Below the pieces are notes generated by a model. The model made no database searches. It saw only the letters and a program-made list of their open reading frames with translations, and was not told where the DNA came from. Of a stretch of DNA of 61,125 nucleotides, positions 1-8,625 are shown in pieces (within the stretch, counting starts at the first letter, position 1; each line of letters begins with the position of its first letter). The DNA comes from Bacteriovoracaceae bacterium UBA7317 (GTDB lineage Bacteria; Bdellovibrionota; Bacteriovoracia; Bacteriovoracales; Bacteriovoracaceae). The DNA is taken from assembly GCA_002474345.1 (NCBI GenBank), contig DKQD01000092.1:1728-62852 (forward strand), given 5' to 3'. Made by a program: the position numbers and the translations under genes.

Positions 1-1539
1 TATCAAGAGCAGGTTATGAACATTGCTCGTATTGTGGCAGGTTACTCACTTGGACAAGCAGATATGCTTAGAAGGGCCATGGGTAAAAAGAAAGTGTCTG
101 AGATGGAAAGGCATAAAGAAATCTTTAGGAAGGGGGCCGTAGAAAAAGGCTTTAATGAAAAAGCGGCCATAGAGCTTTTTGAAAAGATGGCCAACTTTGC
201 AGCTTACGGTTTTAATAAATCCCACGCAGTCGCCTATGCTCTGATTGCTTATCAAACAGCATTTTTAAAACATTATTATCCAGCTTGTTTTTTTGCAGGA
301 CTCTTAAGTACTGAACTTAATAATACTGATAAGGTTACCAATTACATAAATGATTTGAAGACCTATGATATTAAGGTCTTCCCTCCTGACGTTAATGAAT
401 CTCTTTGGCTTTTTAATGTTGTAGATGGGCATATAAGATTTGCTATGGGAGCCGTTAAAAATGTTGGTGAAGCTGCGGTTCAGGAAATAAAGAGAGAAAG
501 GGAAGAGGGAGGACCTTTTAAGAGCTTTATTGACTTTTGTGAAAGATGTGACCTTAGAATTGTAAATAAAAGGGCGATCGAGTCCCTAATTAAAGTTGGT
601 GGGTTTGACCAATGTGAAGAAATGAACCGTCAAACACTTTTAAAGTGTATGGAAAAGGTAATGGCCCATGGTAATAAAATCACAGAAGAAAAAGAGCTTG
701 GGCAGGTAAGTCTTTTCAATATAGGGAGCGCCTCAAACAGTGGTGAGGGATCAGTTGACGAAGTCTTAGATATAAAAAAAATGTTGGCGATTGAGGAATT
801 TGAAGAATTTGATGAAAAAGAAAAACTGGGGTTCGAATTCCAACTTATGGGTATTTATGTCTCTGGACACCCTTTGGACCGTTACGCAGAGTCTCTGAAA
901 GAGTTTTCTTCCATGCCTTTAGCTGAAGTGCAAAAATTATCTATGGATGCCTCTTCTTCTCACGGTCACTATAGTGGAGGTTCTGGGAAAGGAAGGTTTT
1001 CCAGGGAGCGTTCTCGAAAGGAATGTTATTTGGGCGGAGTTTTTAATTCGACGAGGGTTATCCTAACCAAGAAAGGTGATAAGATGTGCTTTGCGTTACT
1101 TGAGGACCTGTCTGGGAAAATAGAATGTATTGTTTTCCCTAAGGTGTTTGCTGAGTATGAGGATATCCTCAAGACAGATGAGCCAGTTTTAATGGAAGGC
1201 TATGTTAATTTAGAAGAGACGCCTAAGAAGTTTTTCCCTGAGAAAATAGAATTGCTGGAAGAGCATTCTGAAGAGCGGGTTGGCGCTGTGACAGTAGCCG
1301 TTCCTCTTGAGTCATTGACGTTAGATGACTTGGAGCGTTTTAAAAACCTTATTCTCGCTTTTAAGGGAGATATTCCTGTTAAAATTATTTTCAAGGAAGC
1401 GGTTGGTAAGGCGAGAATGGCATTGGGCAAGGATTTTAAAGTGAGACCATCTTCAAAATGGGTGGGAAAAGTCCATGACATATTTGGTGAAAATTGTGTT
1501 AAATTTATTACTAATAATAAGATGGATGAGGTCCCTTAG
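1..1539 (+). CDS. dnaE: DNA polymerase III alpha subunit, C-terminal part (5' truncated)
   Basis: The reading frame is open from base 1 and begins inside the gene (YQEQVMNIARIVAGYSLG), a hallmark of the DnaE palm/fingers region, followed by the ADMLRRAMGKKK motif. The visible part of about 512 residues then carries the helix-hairpin-helix region (near FIDFCERCDLRIVNKRAI) and a C-terminal OB-fold (around LGGVFNSTRVILTKKGDKMCFALLED), ending in the region that in DnaE binds tau. The catalytic aspartates lie upstream of the window. DnaE is the replicative polymerase of the Pol III core. There is no sign of frameshift or decay; the gene is cut only by the window edge. Confidence 0.96.
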   Translation, partial: YQEQVMNIARIVAGYSLGQADMLRRAMGKKKVSEMERHKEIFRKGAVEKGFNEKAAIELFEKMANFAAYGFNKSHAVAYALIAYQTAFLKHYYPACFFAGLLSTELNNTDKVTNYINDLKTYDIKVFPPDVNESLWLFNVVDGHIRFAMGAVKNVGEAAVQEIKREREEGGPFKSFIDFCERCDLRIVNKRAIESLIKVGGFDQCEEMNRQTLLKCMEKVMAHGNKITEEKELGQVSLFNIGSASNSGEGSVDEVLDIKKMLAIEEFEEFDEKEKLGFEFQLMGIYVSGHPLDRYAESLKEFSSMPLAEVQKLSMDASSSHGHYSGGSGKGRFSRERSRKECYLGGVFNSTRVILTKKGDKMCFALLEDLSGKIECIVFPKVFAEYEDILKTDEPVLMEGYVNLEETPKKFFPEKIELLEEHSEERVGAVTVAVPLESLTLDDLERFKNLILAFKGDIPVKIIFKEAVGKARMALGKDFKVRPSSKWVGKVHDIFGENCVKFITNNKMDEVP

Positions 1540-1570
1540 TTAAAGGGCTTCGATTAAGGAAAGTGAGACT

Positions 1571-2959
1571 ATGAAAAAAGGATTTTGTTTTCGAGTAACT
1601 ATTTCTGTGGCTTTTCTCCTTTTATTTTTGGGTGTAGGAAGTTCCGCTTATGCCGAAAAGAAGTTCATTAAAGGAGAAGCAAGGTTTTATTCTCAAGATG
1701 AGGATCCTCTAAATTTTGTTAAGAGCCAATTATTAGAAAAATCTTTTCGAAACGTCATTACTAAGGAAATGAATCGTCTTGGGTTTAATAGCGAAAGTTT
1801 TTGGAGGACCTTTGATGAAAAATTTGAAGAGCACTTTAAACCGATGCAGGAGAGTTTAGAGGAAAAGTTTCAAGATCCAGAAACAGAAAAAATGGAGGCT
1901 GAGGATCGGGAAAAATATCAAAAAGCTTTAAGGGTAAGAAGACTGAAGGAATTGAAAAAGTTTGGAAAACTTTCTCATGTTATCAAGTCTTACGTAATAA
2001 AAAGGATGAAAAGGTCAGTTAAATATCCAAACTCTCGCTATATGAGGCTGATGGCCGTAGTGGATCATAACCGCTTGAGATCGCTTTATTCTCGATATAT
2101 TAACATCGGTGGAAAAAAAGAGTTTAATACTCTCTTCCTTGATGTTGATTTCGAACTTCAGGGGTTGACTTGGAAAGATCTTGGAGTTCAAGTCAAAACT
2201 GATTTTACAGAAGTCATTAAGACTCACTGGCTTAACTGGTTCAATTCCAAATTAGGAGATTCAGTTAAAAAATTCTCTATTATTGAAAGAAACTCCAAAG
2301 ACAAAGTGGAAGCCTATCTGCATTCTTACAAGTCTGAAAACGAGCGCGATGAAATATTCCAAGATGGATTGCTTGCAAAGGTAAAATTCAAGATTAAAAA
2401 GAATAGTGAAGATGGGGTTCAAAAAATGAGAGGCTTTTCATTTAAAGGACAATACTTACTATTAGACTTGGATACTCAAGAGCCTCTCGATTATTTTGAT
2501 TTTCCAAAGACGACTCACTCCTATTCGACAGTTGATGATCATTCTTTAAGCTCTCAAGTCGCAAGCTATTTGTATAGAGTCCCTATTCCGAGGTTTGAAA
2601 AATCTAAAAATAAACTAAATAGAATTATGAAAAAGAAGGGATCTTATCAGCTTGAGGTGGAGAATGTTCTTTCTATTCAGGAAGTAATGGAGTTGATGGG
2701 TCTTTTAAAAGAAAAAGGCATTGTTCAACGACTTCAACCAAAAGTGAAGCTTTTTGACCAGGGGAGGGCCCTCATCGAATTGGATTATTATAGTGATTAT
2801 GAAGCATTAAAAAAAGTTATCCTTAAACTTCAAAGTAGAAACCTGCTAAATGGGCGTTCTATTTATGTAAAGAAGAATGATCATGGGTATTATGTTTTAT
2901 TAGGTGGTGAAGCTATCCAATCAAAAAAGCAAGAAGCACAAAAGATTGAAAGATTGTAA
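1571..2959 (+). CDS. Secreted protein of unknown function
   Basis: This 462-residue protein has a clear Sec signal peptide: a basic start, a hydrophobic core near residues 9-25, and probable cleavage after SSAYA. The mature part is rich in Lys and Glu, with charged helical stretches (residues about 85-135) and a mixed C-terminal half. No family was recognised. It starts 31 bases after dnaE behind AAGGAAAG, and the next gene, a lipoprotein, starts 26 bases after it, so the two may be co-transcribed and act together in the envelope. A periplasmic or outer-membrane-associated role is inference from the signal peptide only. Confidence 0.8.
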   Translation: MKKGFCFRVTISVAFLLLFLGVGSSAYAEKKFIKGEARFYSQDEDPLNFVKSQLLEKSFRNVITKEMNRLGFNSESFWRTFDEKFEEHFKPMQESLEEKFQDPETEKMEAEDREKYQKALRVRRLKELKKFGKLSHVIKSYVIKRMKRSVKYPNSRYMRLMAVVDHNRLRSLYSRYINIGGKKEFNTLFLDVDFELQGLTWKDLGVQVKTDFTEVIKTHWLNWFNSKLGDSVKKFSIIERNSKDKVEAYLHSYKSENERDEIFQDGLLAKVKFKIKKNSEDGVQKMRGFSFKGQYLLLDLDTQEPLDYFDFPKTTHSYSTVDDHSLSSQVASYLYRVPIPRFEKSKNKLNRIMKKKGSYQLEVENVLSIQEVMELMGLLKEKGIVQRLQPKVKLFDQGRALIELDYYSDYEALKKVILKLQSRNLLNGRSIYVKKNDHGYYVLLGGEAIQSKKQEAQKIERL

Positions 2960-2985
2960 CCTTTAGGGAAATGGGGAGTCACTTC

Positions 2986-3909
2986 ATGAGAGCTTCGGTA
3001 AGCATTGTATTTTTGATTATCTTTTTTGTTTCTTCTTGTTCTAAGAACGTTATTAAGAGAACAAATAAAGGGAGGCGCCCCAGAATGACGGAGCCTCTTC
3101 AAAGTTTGGATGTACGAAAAAAAGTAGCTCTTTTAAGTTTTTTCAACGAATCACCTTTTGGAGGTCGAGATTTAGGCGTGACTGCTACTGAAGAGTTGAG
3201 AGAGGAGCTGTCTCGTGGTGGGGAGTTTATTGTAGATGGAGTCGCAAATAGACTTTTTGGATCTTCCAAAGAGATCTACTCGGGAGGAGGCGTAAAACTT
3301 GTCCAAATAGCCAGAAAGGCCAAACTCTCGGGGATTAACCTTGTGATTTATGGGCGTGTTATTGATGCCAGAGTAAAGGAGAAGTCTGACGAAATTGGAA
3401 TTGTAAGGAAGCTAAACTCCTTCACTTCGTCAAAAATCGAGATTAGAGTTTTCGATGTCAACTCCAATAAAGAAGTCTATAGCCAAATTCTCAAGGGCTA
3501 TGCGGACGATAGTACTTACCGCTTTTTTAGAACAAATAGAGAATCAAAATTGGCGTATAGGCAAGACCTTCTTAGGTATGCTGTCAGAGTAGCTGTTAGA
3601 AGAGGGATTCAAGAACTTTTAGATGTATCCGCTAAAATGGATTGGACTGGGCGAGTGGCCAAGATTATTGGGAACAAAATCTATGTTAATGCTGGTAGAG
3701 AAAGTGGCCTTAACATAGGAGATATTCTAAAAGTCCTCACAGAAGGTAATGAAATTTATGATCCAGAATCAGGTGCTCTTATAGGTTTATCGAAGGGTGA
3801 AATTAAAGGAACGATTGAGGTAATAGACTTTTTTGGTCCTGATGGTTCAATCGCAATAATACACTCTGGGAGCTCTGTCTTGGAAGGGGACTTTGTTCAA
3901 CTCTATTAG
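2986..3909 (+). CDS. CsgG/FlgT-like lipoprotein
   Basis: An ATG at 2971 is in frame, but the ATG at 2986 is preferred because GGGGAG lies 7 bases before it and it gives a compact lipoprotein signal (MRASVSIVFLIIFFVSSC) with a VSSC lipobox. The body starts with KKVALLSFFNESPFGG and then has a beta/alpha region resembling the CsgG/LpoB-type fold (IYGRVIDARV, IEIRVFDVNSNKEVY). The C-terminal about 90 residues (GRVAKIIGNKIYVNAGRESGLNIGDILKV) resemble the FlgT C-terminal domain. In those families the proteins act at the outer membrane, in curli secretion or the flagellar outer ring. The family resemblance is moderately sure; the exact role is not known. Confidence 0.72.
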   Translation: MRASVSIVFLIIFFVSSCSKNVIKRTNKGRRPRMTEPLQSLDVRKKVALLSFFNESPFGGRDLGVTATEELREELSRGGEFIVDGVANRLFGSSKEIYSGGGVKLVQIARKAKLSGINLVIYGRVIDARVKEKSDEIGIVRKLNSFTSSKIEIRVFDVNSNKEVYSQILKGYADDSTYRFFRTNRESKLAYRQDLLRYAVRVAVRRGIQELLDVSAKMDWTGRVAKIIGNKIYVNAGRESGLNIGDILKVLTEGNEIYDPESGALIGLSKGEIKGTIEVIDFFGPDGSIAIIHSGSSVLEGDFVQLY

Positions 3910-3947
3910 ATAAAGATAAATACCCTTAACCTAAAAGGCCGAAAGTT

Positions 3948-5024
3948 TTGAAATTATTGTATCCACTATTTAAGAAGATTGCTTTTTCTTTTGATCCAGA
4001 AGTTATTCATGAATATTCTATTAGAGTTTTATCTGACTATCCTCTCTTAAGCGAACTTTTTGACCAGAAAGTTTCAGTTTCTGAAAATGATAAATATAAA
4101 GTTTCTCTTAATGGACCTTCTTGGTCTTTCCCTGTTGGTCTTGCAGCAGGTTTAGATAAGAATGCTTTGGCCTTGGACTTTTTTTCAAGACTTTACTTTG
4201 GTGCAATTGAGGTTGGCACCGTTACTCCTAAGCCTCAGGATGGAAACCCTAAGCCTCGTCTATTCCGTTATCCTGAGACTGAATCTCTCAGAAATAAAAT
4301 GGGTTTTAATAATGGTGGGGCAGAAAAAGTTCTTTCTCACCTCTTAAGTTCTACAAAAAATAATAAAGTATTAGGAGTTAATTTAGGCAAAAATAAAATA
4401 ACTCCAATTGATAAGGCTTGGGAAGATTACAATATCCTATACCGGAACTTTTCAAAGATAAGCGATTATTTGGTCATTAATGTCTCTTCGCCAAATACAC
4501 CTGGCTTAAGAGGTTTACAGGAGAGTGATGCTCTCGAAGAAATTTTATCTTCTCTGGGACAAATAAGGAGTGAGGACCCTTGTCCACTCTACTTAAAAAT
4601 TTCTCCTGATATTGATAAAACACATGCCTCTGCAATTATCAACCTCGCAAAAAAGTATTCTTTAACTGGAATAATTGCAACCAACACAACGATTATGAAA
4701 GAGAAAGGGGAGGGAGGAATATCCGGTAAGCTTTGCTTAGAAAAATCAAGGAATGTTAGAAAGTGGATCTTGGATGAAGCGAGAGAGTGTCCAGATTTAG
4801 ACGTTATAGGTGTTGGAGGAATATCTTCCTTTAAAGATCTTTGGGACTTTTGGCTAGCTGGAGGGAAAGCAGTTCAGATATATACCGCTTTCATCTACCA
4901 AGGACCTAATATCTTAAATCAGATAAAAGATGGAATAGACGACGTCTTGACTTCTAATGGAATAAAAAGTGTTAACGAGCTTCTAGAAAACTTAGAAAAG
5001 GTCAAAAATCCTTTTAAAAAGTAA
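3948..5024 (+). CDS. pyrD: Dihydroorotate dehydrogenase (quinone), class 2
   Basis: PyrD oxidises dihydroorotate to orotate in pyrimidine synthesis, passing electrons via FMN to quinone at the membrane. The 358 residues match class 2: an N-terminal amphipathic membrane-contact extension (LLYPLFKKIAFSFDPEVIH), then AAGLDKNA, the signature EVGTVTPKPQDGNPKPRLFR, NKMGFNNGG, VINVSSPNTPGLR with the class 2 catalytic serine region, ATNTT, and GVGGI phosphate-binding near the C-terminus. Translation starts at a TTG with AAAAGG about 9 bases upstream; no nearby ATG fits the family start. It follows the CsgG-like lipoprotein gene by 38 bases. Confidence 0.95.
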   Translation: MKLLYPLFKKIAFSFDPEVIHEYSIRVLSDYPLLSELFDQKVSVSENDKYKVSLNGPSWSFPVGLAAGLDKNALALDFFSRLYFGAIEVGTVTPKPQDGNPKPRLFRYPETESLRNKMGFNNGGAEKVLSHLLSSTKNNKVLGVNLGKNKITPIDKAWEDYNILYRNFSKISDYLVINVSSPNTPGLRGLQESDALEEILSSLGQIRSEDPCPLYLKISPDIDKTHASAIINLAKKYSLTGIIATNTTIMKEKGEGGISGKLCLEKSRNVRKWILDEARECPDLDVIGVGGISSFKDLWDFWLAGGKAVQIYTAFIYQGPNILNQIKDGIDDVLTSNGIKSVNELLENLEKVKNPFKK

Positions 5025-5047
5025 AGTCAATTTTCTTTCTTCTTCCT

Positions 5048-5242
5048 TTAAATAATAATTGTGTAGTACCTTATATCATTTTCATCAATGATATTTGTAC
5101 CATCTTCATTAAAGGAAAAAACTCTATCCTGAGATTCTCCGCAAGTGACTATTGCACCCTCAGTGTAATCGGTACAAGCCAAGGAGTGACTACTAAAAAC
5201 AAGAGTTAATAAGAGCAGAAATGCGGCTATTAGCTTTTTCAC
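5048..5242 (-). CDS. Small secreted protein of unknown function
   Basis: This 64-residue product starts at GTG behind a strong AGGGAGG six bases upstream. Residues 1-21 form a signal peptide (MKKLIAAFLLLLTLVFSS) that probably ends at SLA. The mature peptide of about 42 residues has two cysteines (ACTDYTEG and VTCGESQD) that could form one disulphide, and a hydrophobic end YYTIII. It is convergent with pyrD, 23 bases away. No family was recognised. The good ribosome site and signal peptide argue it is a real gene. Confidence 0.7.
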   Translation of the reverse strand: MKKLIAAFLLLLTLVFSSHSLACTDYTEGAIVTCGESQDRVFSFNEDGTNIIDENDIRYYTIII

Positions 5243-5844
5243 AATATGCCTCCCTAAATTAAAGTAGGAAAAATAAAGAACAAAAAAAAGACTTTTATTT
5301 GAATCTTAGTTTTTAGAAACCCCGACTCAGTTATAGTTAAGTTCTTTTCCTCTGATCTTTCCCCTTTTTCCTTTAAACCCTATCTATTAGGTTCTTTAAT
5401 AAATCTACGCATAAGTGAAAACTAAAATTTCAATAAAAACATTTTAATTATACTTTTAAATTCTTTTTTTTGAGTATTTTCCAATTAAATTTATTTCTAT
5501 TAACTAAAGAAATAATGATAAATTTTATGAAGATTCCTTAATAAAGTGTCAATAAGTTGATTTTATTGAGGACAATTTATTTTTTGAGTGAAAAAAAAAA
5601 ACAGTTTTTTTATTTCGATAATCCAAGTTTTTACAAAAAATATTGGCCATATATGTCAGTTAGGAGTTCTATGACACAAAAAAGTGTCAAAAACTTGAAA
5701 TTGTTAAGATTTTGTAATGAAAGCTATTTTTTGTTCCGATCCCTTTTTATGAGCAGGATAATAAAAATAGGAATTTTTTTAACATAGGTTACTATTATAG
5801 AATCCCCTTAGTGGTGGAATTAATTAAGAGTAAGGAGGAGGCAT
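5243..5844 (+). other. AT-rich intergenic stretch, about 600 bases
   Basis: Very AT-rich DNA between a small secreted gene on the minus strand and the HD-domain gene on the plus strand. It must hold promoters for both. A 76-codon open frame at 5557-5787 has no ribosome site and a low-complexity Phe/Lys/Tyr composition, and is not called. The only structured element seen is the TGACAC/GTGTCA inverted repeat at 5672-5689. A small RNA cannot be excluded by eye. Confidence 0.6.
5672..5689. repeat. Short inverted repeat TGACAC-A6-GTGTCA
   Basis: A perfect 6-base inverted repeat with an A6 centre lies 156 bases before the HD-domain gene. It could be an operator, a small hairpin or chance. GTGTCAA also occurs at 5546-5552. 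Confidence 0.35.
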
Positions 5845-7224
5845 ATGCCTTCTACTCGATATTCGGATATTCGACAAATTATTGATCTTTTTAGCAATGC
5901 TTTGAAAAGCCTTGATTATGATGTGTCTCCCGATGTAATAGAAAAATGGTCCCTCCTCGTTCATAGAGCTATGGATGGAGGTGGTAGGAGCTATCACGGC
6001 CCATATCATATCCTCCACCTGGCCCATGGAAGTAAGCCAATTGTTGCTCTATCCGCAATTTACCATGATATTGTGCAGGTTTCTGTTGATCATGGTGCTC
6101 CTCCTGAAATTTCGAATGTATTTGATAGCTTTGTAAGCATTGAAAATGGCGATTATATTCTTAAAGAAATTGATGTTACAAAAGACAGACTCTTTTATTT
6201 TTCATCATTAATTTTTGGTGTTGATAAAGATAGTAAATTGAACCCTTTTGAAGGAAGAAATGAATTTTTAAGTTCATTAGTTTGTATTGATCAACTAAGT
6301 GGTCATATTAAAGAGAAAGATATATTGAAAATATGTGTTTGTATTGAAGCAACAATACCGTTTAGAGGCATTGGAAGTGATGGAAAAGATCCACTTCAAA
6401 CTGTTAGAGATAGACTATCACAATTAAATAGGAATTATGCTGTAGGTTTTTCTGAAGATGAAATAGATCAAACGATCTATAGAGCAACTGAATTAGCAAA
6501 TAAGGATGTAGACAATTTTTCTGAAGTTCTAGTAGAGAACTTTATCGAGAACACTTGGAATATATTACCTGAAAGTAGCCCTGCAATGAGGTATCCGAAT
6601 ACCTTGAGGATCAAAGATTTTAGAAAAGCTTTACAGGGAATGGAGGGATTTCTTTCCAATTTAAAGACTGAAAGAGTATATTCTTCATATAAAGGGTATC
6701 CACCTCAGAGTGAAATGGATTCTTTACTTGAAAGAACAAACAGTAACGTTTGTGTTGCCATCCGCTATCTTAGAATAAGAATTTTTGCTATTGCCATTCT
6801 TGAGGCGATTGCTGAATTAACTGGTGGAGATACTTCCCTTTCTCTGTTTCTTGGAGATATGTCAAACCAAAGGGGCACAGTCAGCTTAGATGATTTTCTT
6901 CCTCTGGAGGATGAGTTACAAAACAAAAAGAATTTGGATCCACTAATACTTAGATTTTTATCAATGGGCCATAGAGGTCATTTAAAATATGAAATGAACT
7001 CGTGTCTTTACACATCAATTGTATACAGAGTGACTGGGGAAGATAGAATTCAAAAAGACTTCTTTTTAGTCAAAGATTATTTTCAAAATGATTTATCAGC
7101 AAAAGACTTTTTAAAAAATCAGGATAAATTTCTTATGTCTTCCCTTATTGATTCTTTATTAGAATTGGTATCAACAAGGGAAGATAAGCTTAAAGAATTA
7201 AAAAATATGGTAAATCAGGAATAA
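5845..7224 (+). CDS. HD-superfamily phosphohydrolase-like protein
   Basis: The start is well supported by AAGGAGGAGG upstream of the ATG. Residues about 48-80 contain RSYHGPYHILHL followed by ALSAIYHDIVQ, the spaced His ... His-Asp pattern of the predicted metal-dependent HD phosphohydrolases of the COG4339 type. Those proteins are usually around 200 residues; this one has 459, so roughly the last 250 residues (after about residue 200) are an extra region I do not recognise, containing hydrophobic helices such as IRIFAIAILEAIAEL. It has no signal peptide and is probably cytoplasmic. The substrate is unknown; a nucleotide or signalling phosphoester is possible. It is convergent with the ClC gene. 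Confidence 0.6.
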   Translation: MPSTRYSDIRQIIDLFSNALKSLDYDVSPDVIEKWSLLVHRAMDGGGRSYHGPYHILHLAHGSKPIVALSAIYHDIVQVSVDHGAPPEISNVFDSFVSIENGDYILKEIDVTKDRLFYFSSLIFGVDKDSKLNPFEGRNEFLSSLVCIDQLSGHIKEKDILKICVCIEATIPFRGIGSDGKDPLQTVRDRLSQLNRNYAVGFSEDEIDQTIYRATELANKDVDNFSEVLVENFIENTWNILPESSPAMRYPNTLRIKDFRKALQGMEGFLSNLKTERVYSSYKGYPPQSEMDSLLERTNSNVCVAIRYLRIRIFAIAILEAIAELTGGDTSLSLFLGDMSNQRGTVSLDDFLPLEDELQNKKNLDPLILRFLSMGHRGHLKYEMNSCLYTSIVYRVTGEDRIQKDFFLVKDYFQNDLSAKDFLKNQDKFLMSSLIDSLLELVSTREDKLKELKNMVNQE

Positions 7225-7272
7225 AAGAAGTCCATCGGTAAAAGATATATAATCAAATGATTTTCTTTTCAA

Positions 7273-8538
7273 TTATTCAATTTGAGATCTGTAGAGAGTT
7301 GTTCCTCTAGCGACTTGGAAGGCTATAATTGAAGAAATTGTTGAAGAAAAGCCTATATTTGATCCAAAAATTTCAGCGCCCATAACTGCTGCTGACATAG
7401 GAACATTCATACTAGCAGAAAGAATACCGCTCATACCAGCGGCCATAAAGCTATAATAGGTGCCTGAAGATGGGGGAATATTCAATAAATGTCCAAAAGC
7501 AGCTCCTATCATGAGGCCCATAATAACGCTTGGACCTGCAAAACCAGCACTATAACCAGTTCCTACTGTTAGACAATTAGTGATTCCTTTAAGGCTTGCT
7601 AAAATGATGAGAGCAATAAAAATGAAATAGCGACCTTTTACATATTCAGGTAAATCAGGAAGTTCTCCATTGACCAGACTTTTGAACATATTAAGACTTG
7701 TACCGAGTAAACCTTCTCCAAATAAGTAGGCTATAACGATAACTATTATTGCTCCCAAAACTTTGGAGCTAAAATTAAGTTGCTTCCTTTCAGAAACTGT
7801 GGAGACCCAGTGATAAAAATTAACATAAAGGATGGAAAAGTAACCACTGAAAAAACCAATTAATATGATCCATACAAGGTTTTTTAAGGGAAAAGTTTCA
7901 GTAGTTGACTGGAAGGGAAAGATTGATGTGAGGTCTAATCCTTTTGCAACAGCTGTTGTAAAGCAAGCTGCAAGTATGGAAGGAAATAAGTCGAGGTATT
8001 TCATATTGGCCCTTTTTAATATTTCAACAGCAAAAAGGCCTGAACTTAATGGTGCATGGAAGACGGAAGCTACTATAGCTGAAGCTCCACAGATGACAAA
8101 TGTTCTTTTGTCATCGTCATCAATTTTAAATTTTTTTATTAATTTTTGCCTACCTATAAATGAGGCAATACCACTATTAACTCTAACAAGAGGGGCTACG
8201 ATTCCTCCACTTAGATTAGTACCTAAGGTGACAAGGGCAGCGATGAATTTGAAGAAAGTAACTTTAATAGGGAGGTATCCAAATTTATCGTTGACACTAT
8301 TTAGATAGGAAAGAACACCCTCTTCAGATGATTCCGGGGAAAAATAGTAAGCTAAATATTTACAAAGGAAAGGTGCAAGAAAAGGAAGAAGTATAAAATA
8401 AGAATTAGTTTGCGTTGTAAAAAGATATATTTTATCTAACAGATAGACAAAAAGGTAAGTTATGGAAAGCCCTGTAACAGAAGCAATTGCAGAAAAAATA
8501 ATCCACTTTAGAATATAGTTTGCAGAGACTTTATTCAA
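7273..8538 (-). CDS. ClC-family chloride channel/transporter
   Basis: A multi-pass membrane protein of about 421 residues with ClC landmarks: NLSGGIVAPLVRVNSGIASFIG (selectivity-loop/helix F region), SVFHAPLSSGLFAVEIL (cf. FNAPLAGILFIIE), GTGYSAGFAGPSVIMG (cf. GGIFAP) and AAGMSGILSASMNVPMSAAVMGAE. In CLC-ec1 the helix F motif is GREGP with the gating glutamate; here the equivalent reads GIVAP, so that glutamate is missing. An ATG at 8565 has no ribosome site, whereas the TTG at 8538 has AAGAAGG five bases upstream, so 8538 is preferred. No CBS domains are present. It lies downstream of the subtilase gene on the same strand, with a gap of about 90 bases. Confidence 0.85.
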   Translation of the reverse strand: MNKVSANYILKWIIFSAIASVTGLSITYLFVYLLDKIYLFTTQTNSYFILLPFLAPFLCKYLAYYFSPESSEEGVLSYLNSVNDKFGYLPIKVTFFKFIAALVTLGTNLSGGIVAPLVRVNSGIASFIGRQKLIKKFKIDDDDKRTFVICGASAIVASVFHAPLSSGLFAVEILKRANMKYLDLFPSILAACFTTAVAKGLDLTSIFPFQSTTETFPLKNLVWIILIGFFSGYFSILYVNFYHWVSTVSERKQLNFSSKVLGAIIVIVIAYLFGEGLLGTSLNMFKSLVNGELPDLPEYVKGRYFIFIALIILASLKGITNCLTVGTGYSAGFAGPSVIMGLMIGAAFGHLLNIPPSSGTYYSFMAAGMSGILSASMNVPMSAAVMGAEIFGSNIGFSSTISSIIAFQVARGTTLYRSQIE

Positions 8539-8625
8539 ACAAACCTTCTTGACCGTTATTAACATATATATTTTCGGTCAAAAAAGGTTTAGTTTTATAG
8601 CTCAATAGATTTATTTACATTTTTT

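Noticed and set aside
5557..5787. 76-codon open frame in the AT-rich gap
   Set aside because: No ribosome site, Phe/Lys/Tyr-rich low-complexity product and no conserved motif; explained by high AT content.
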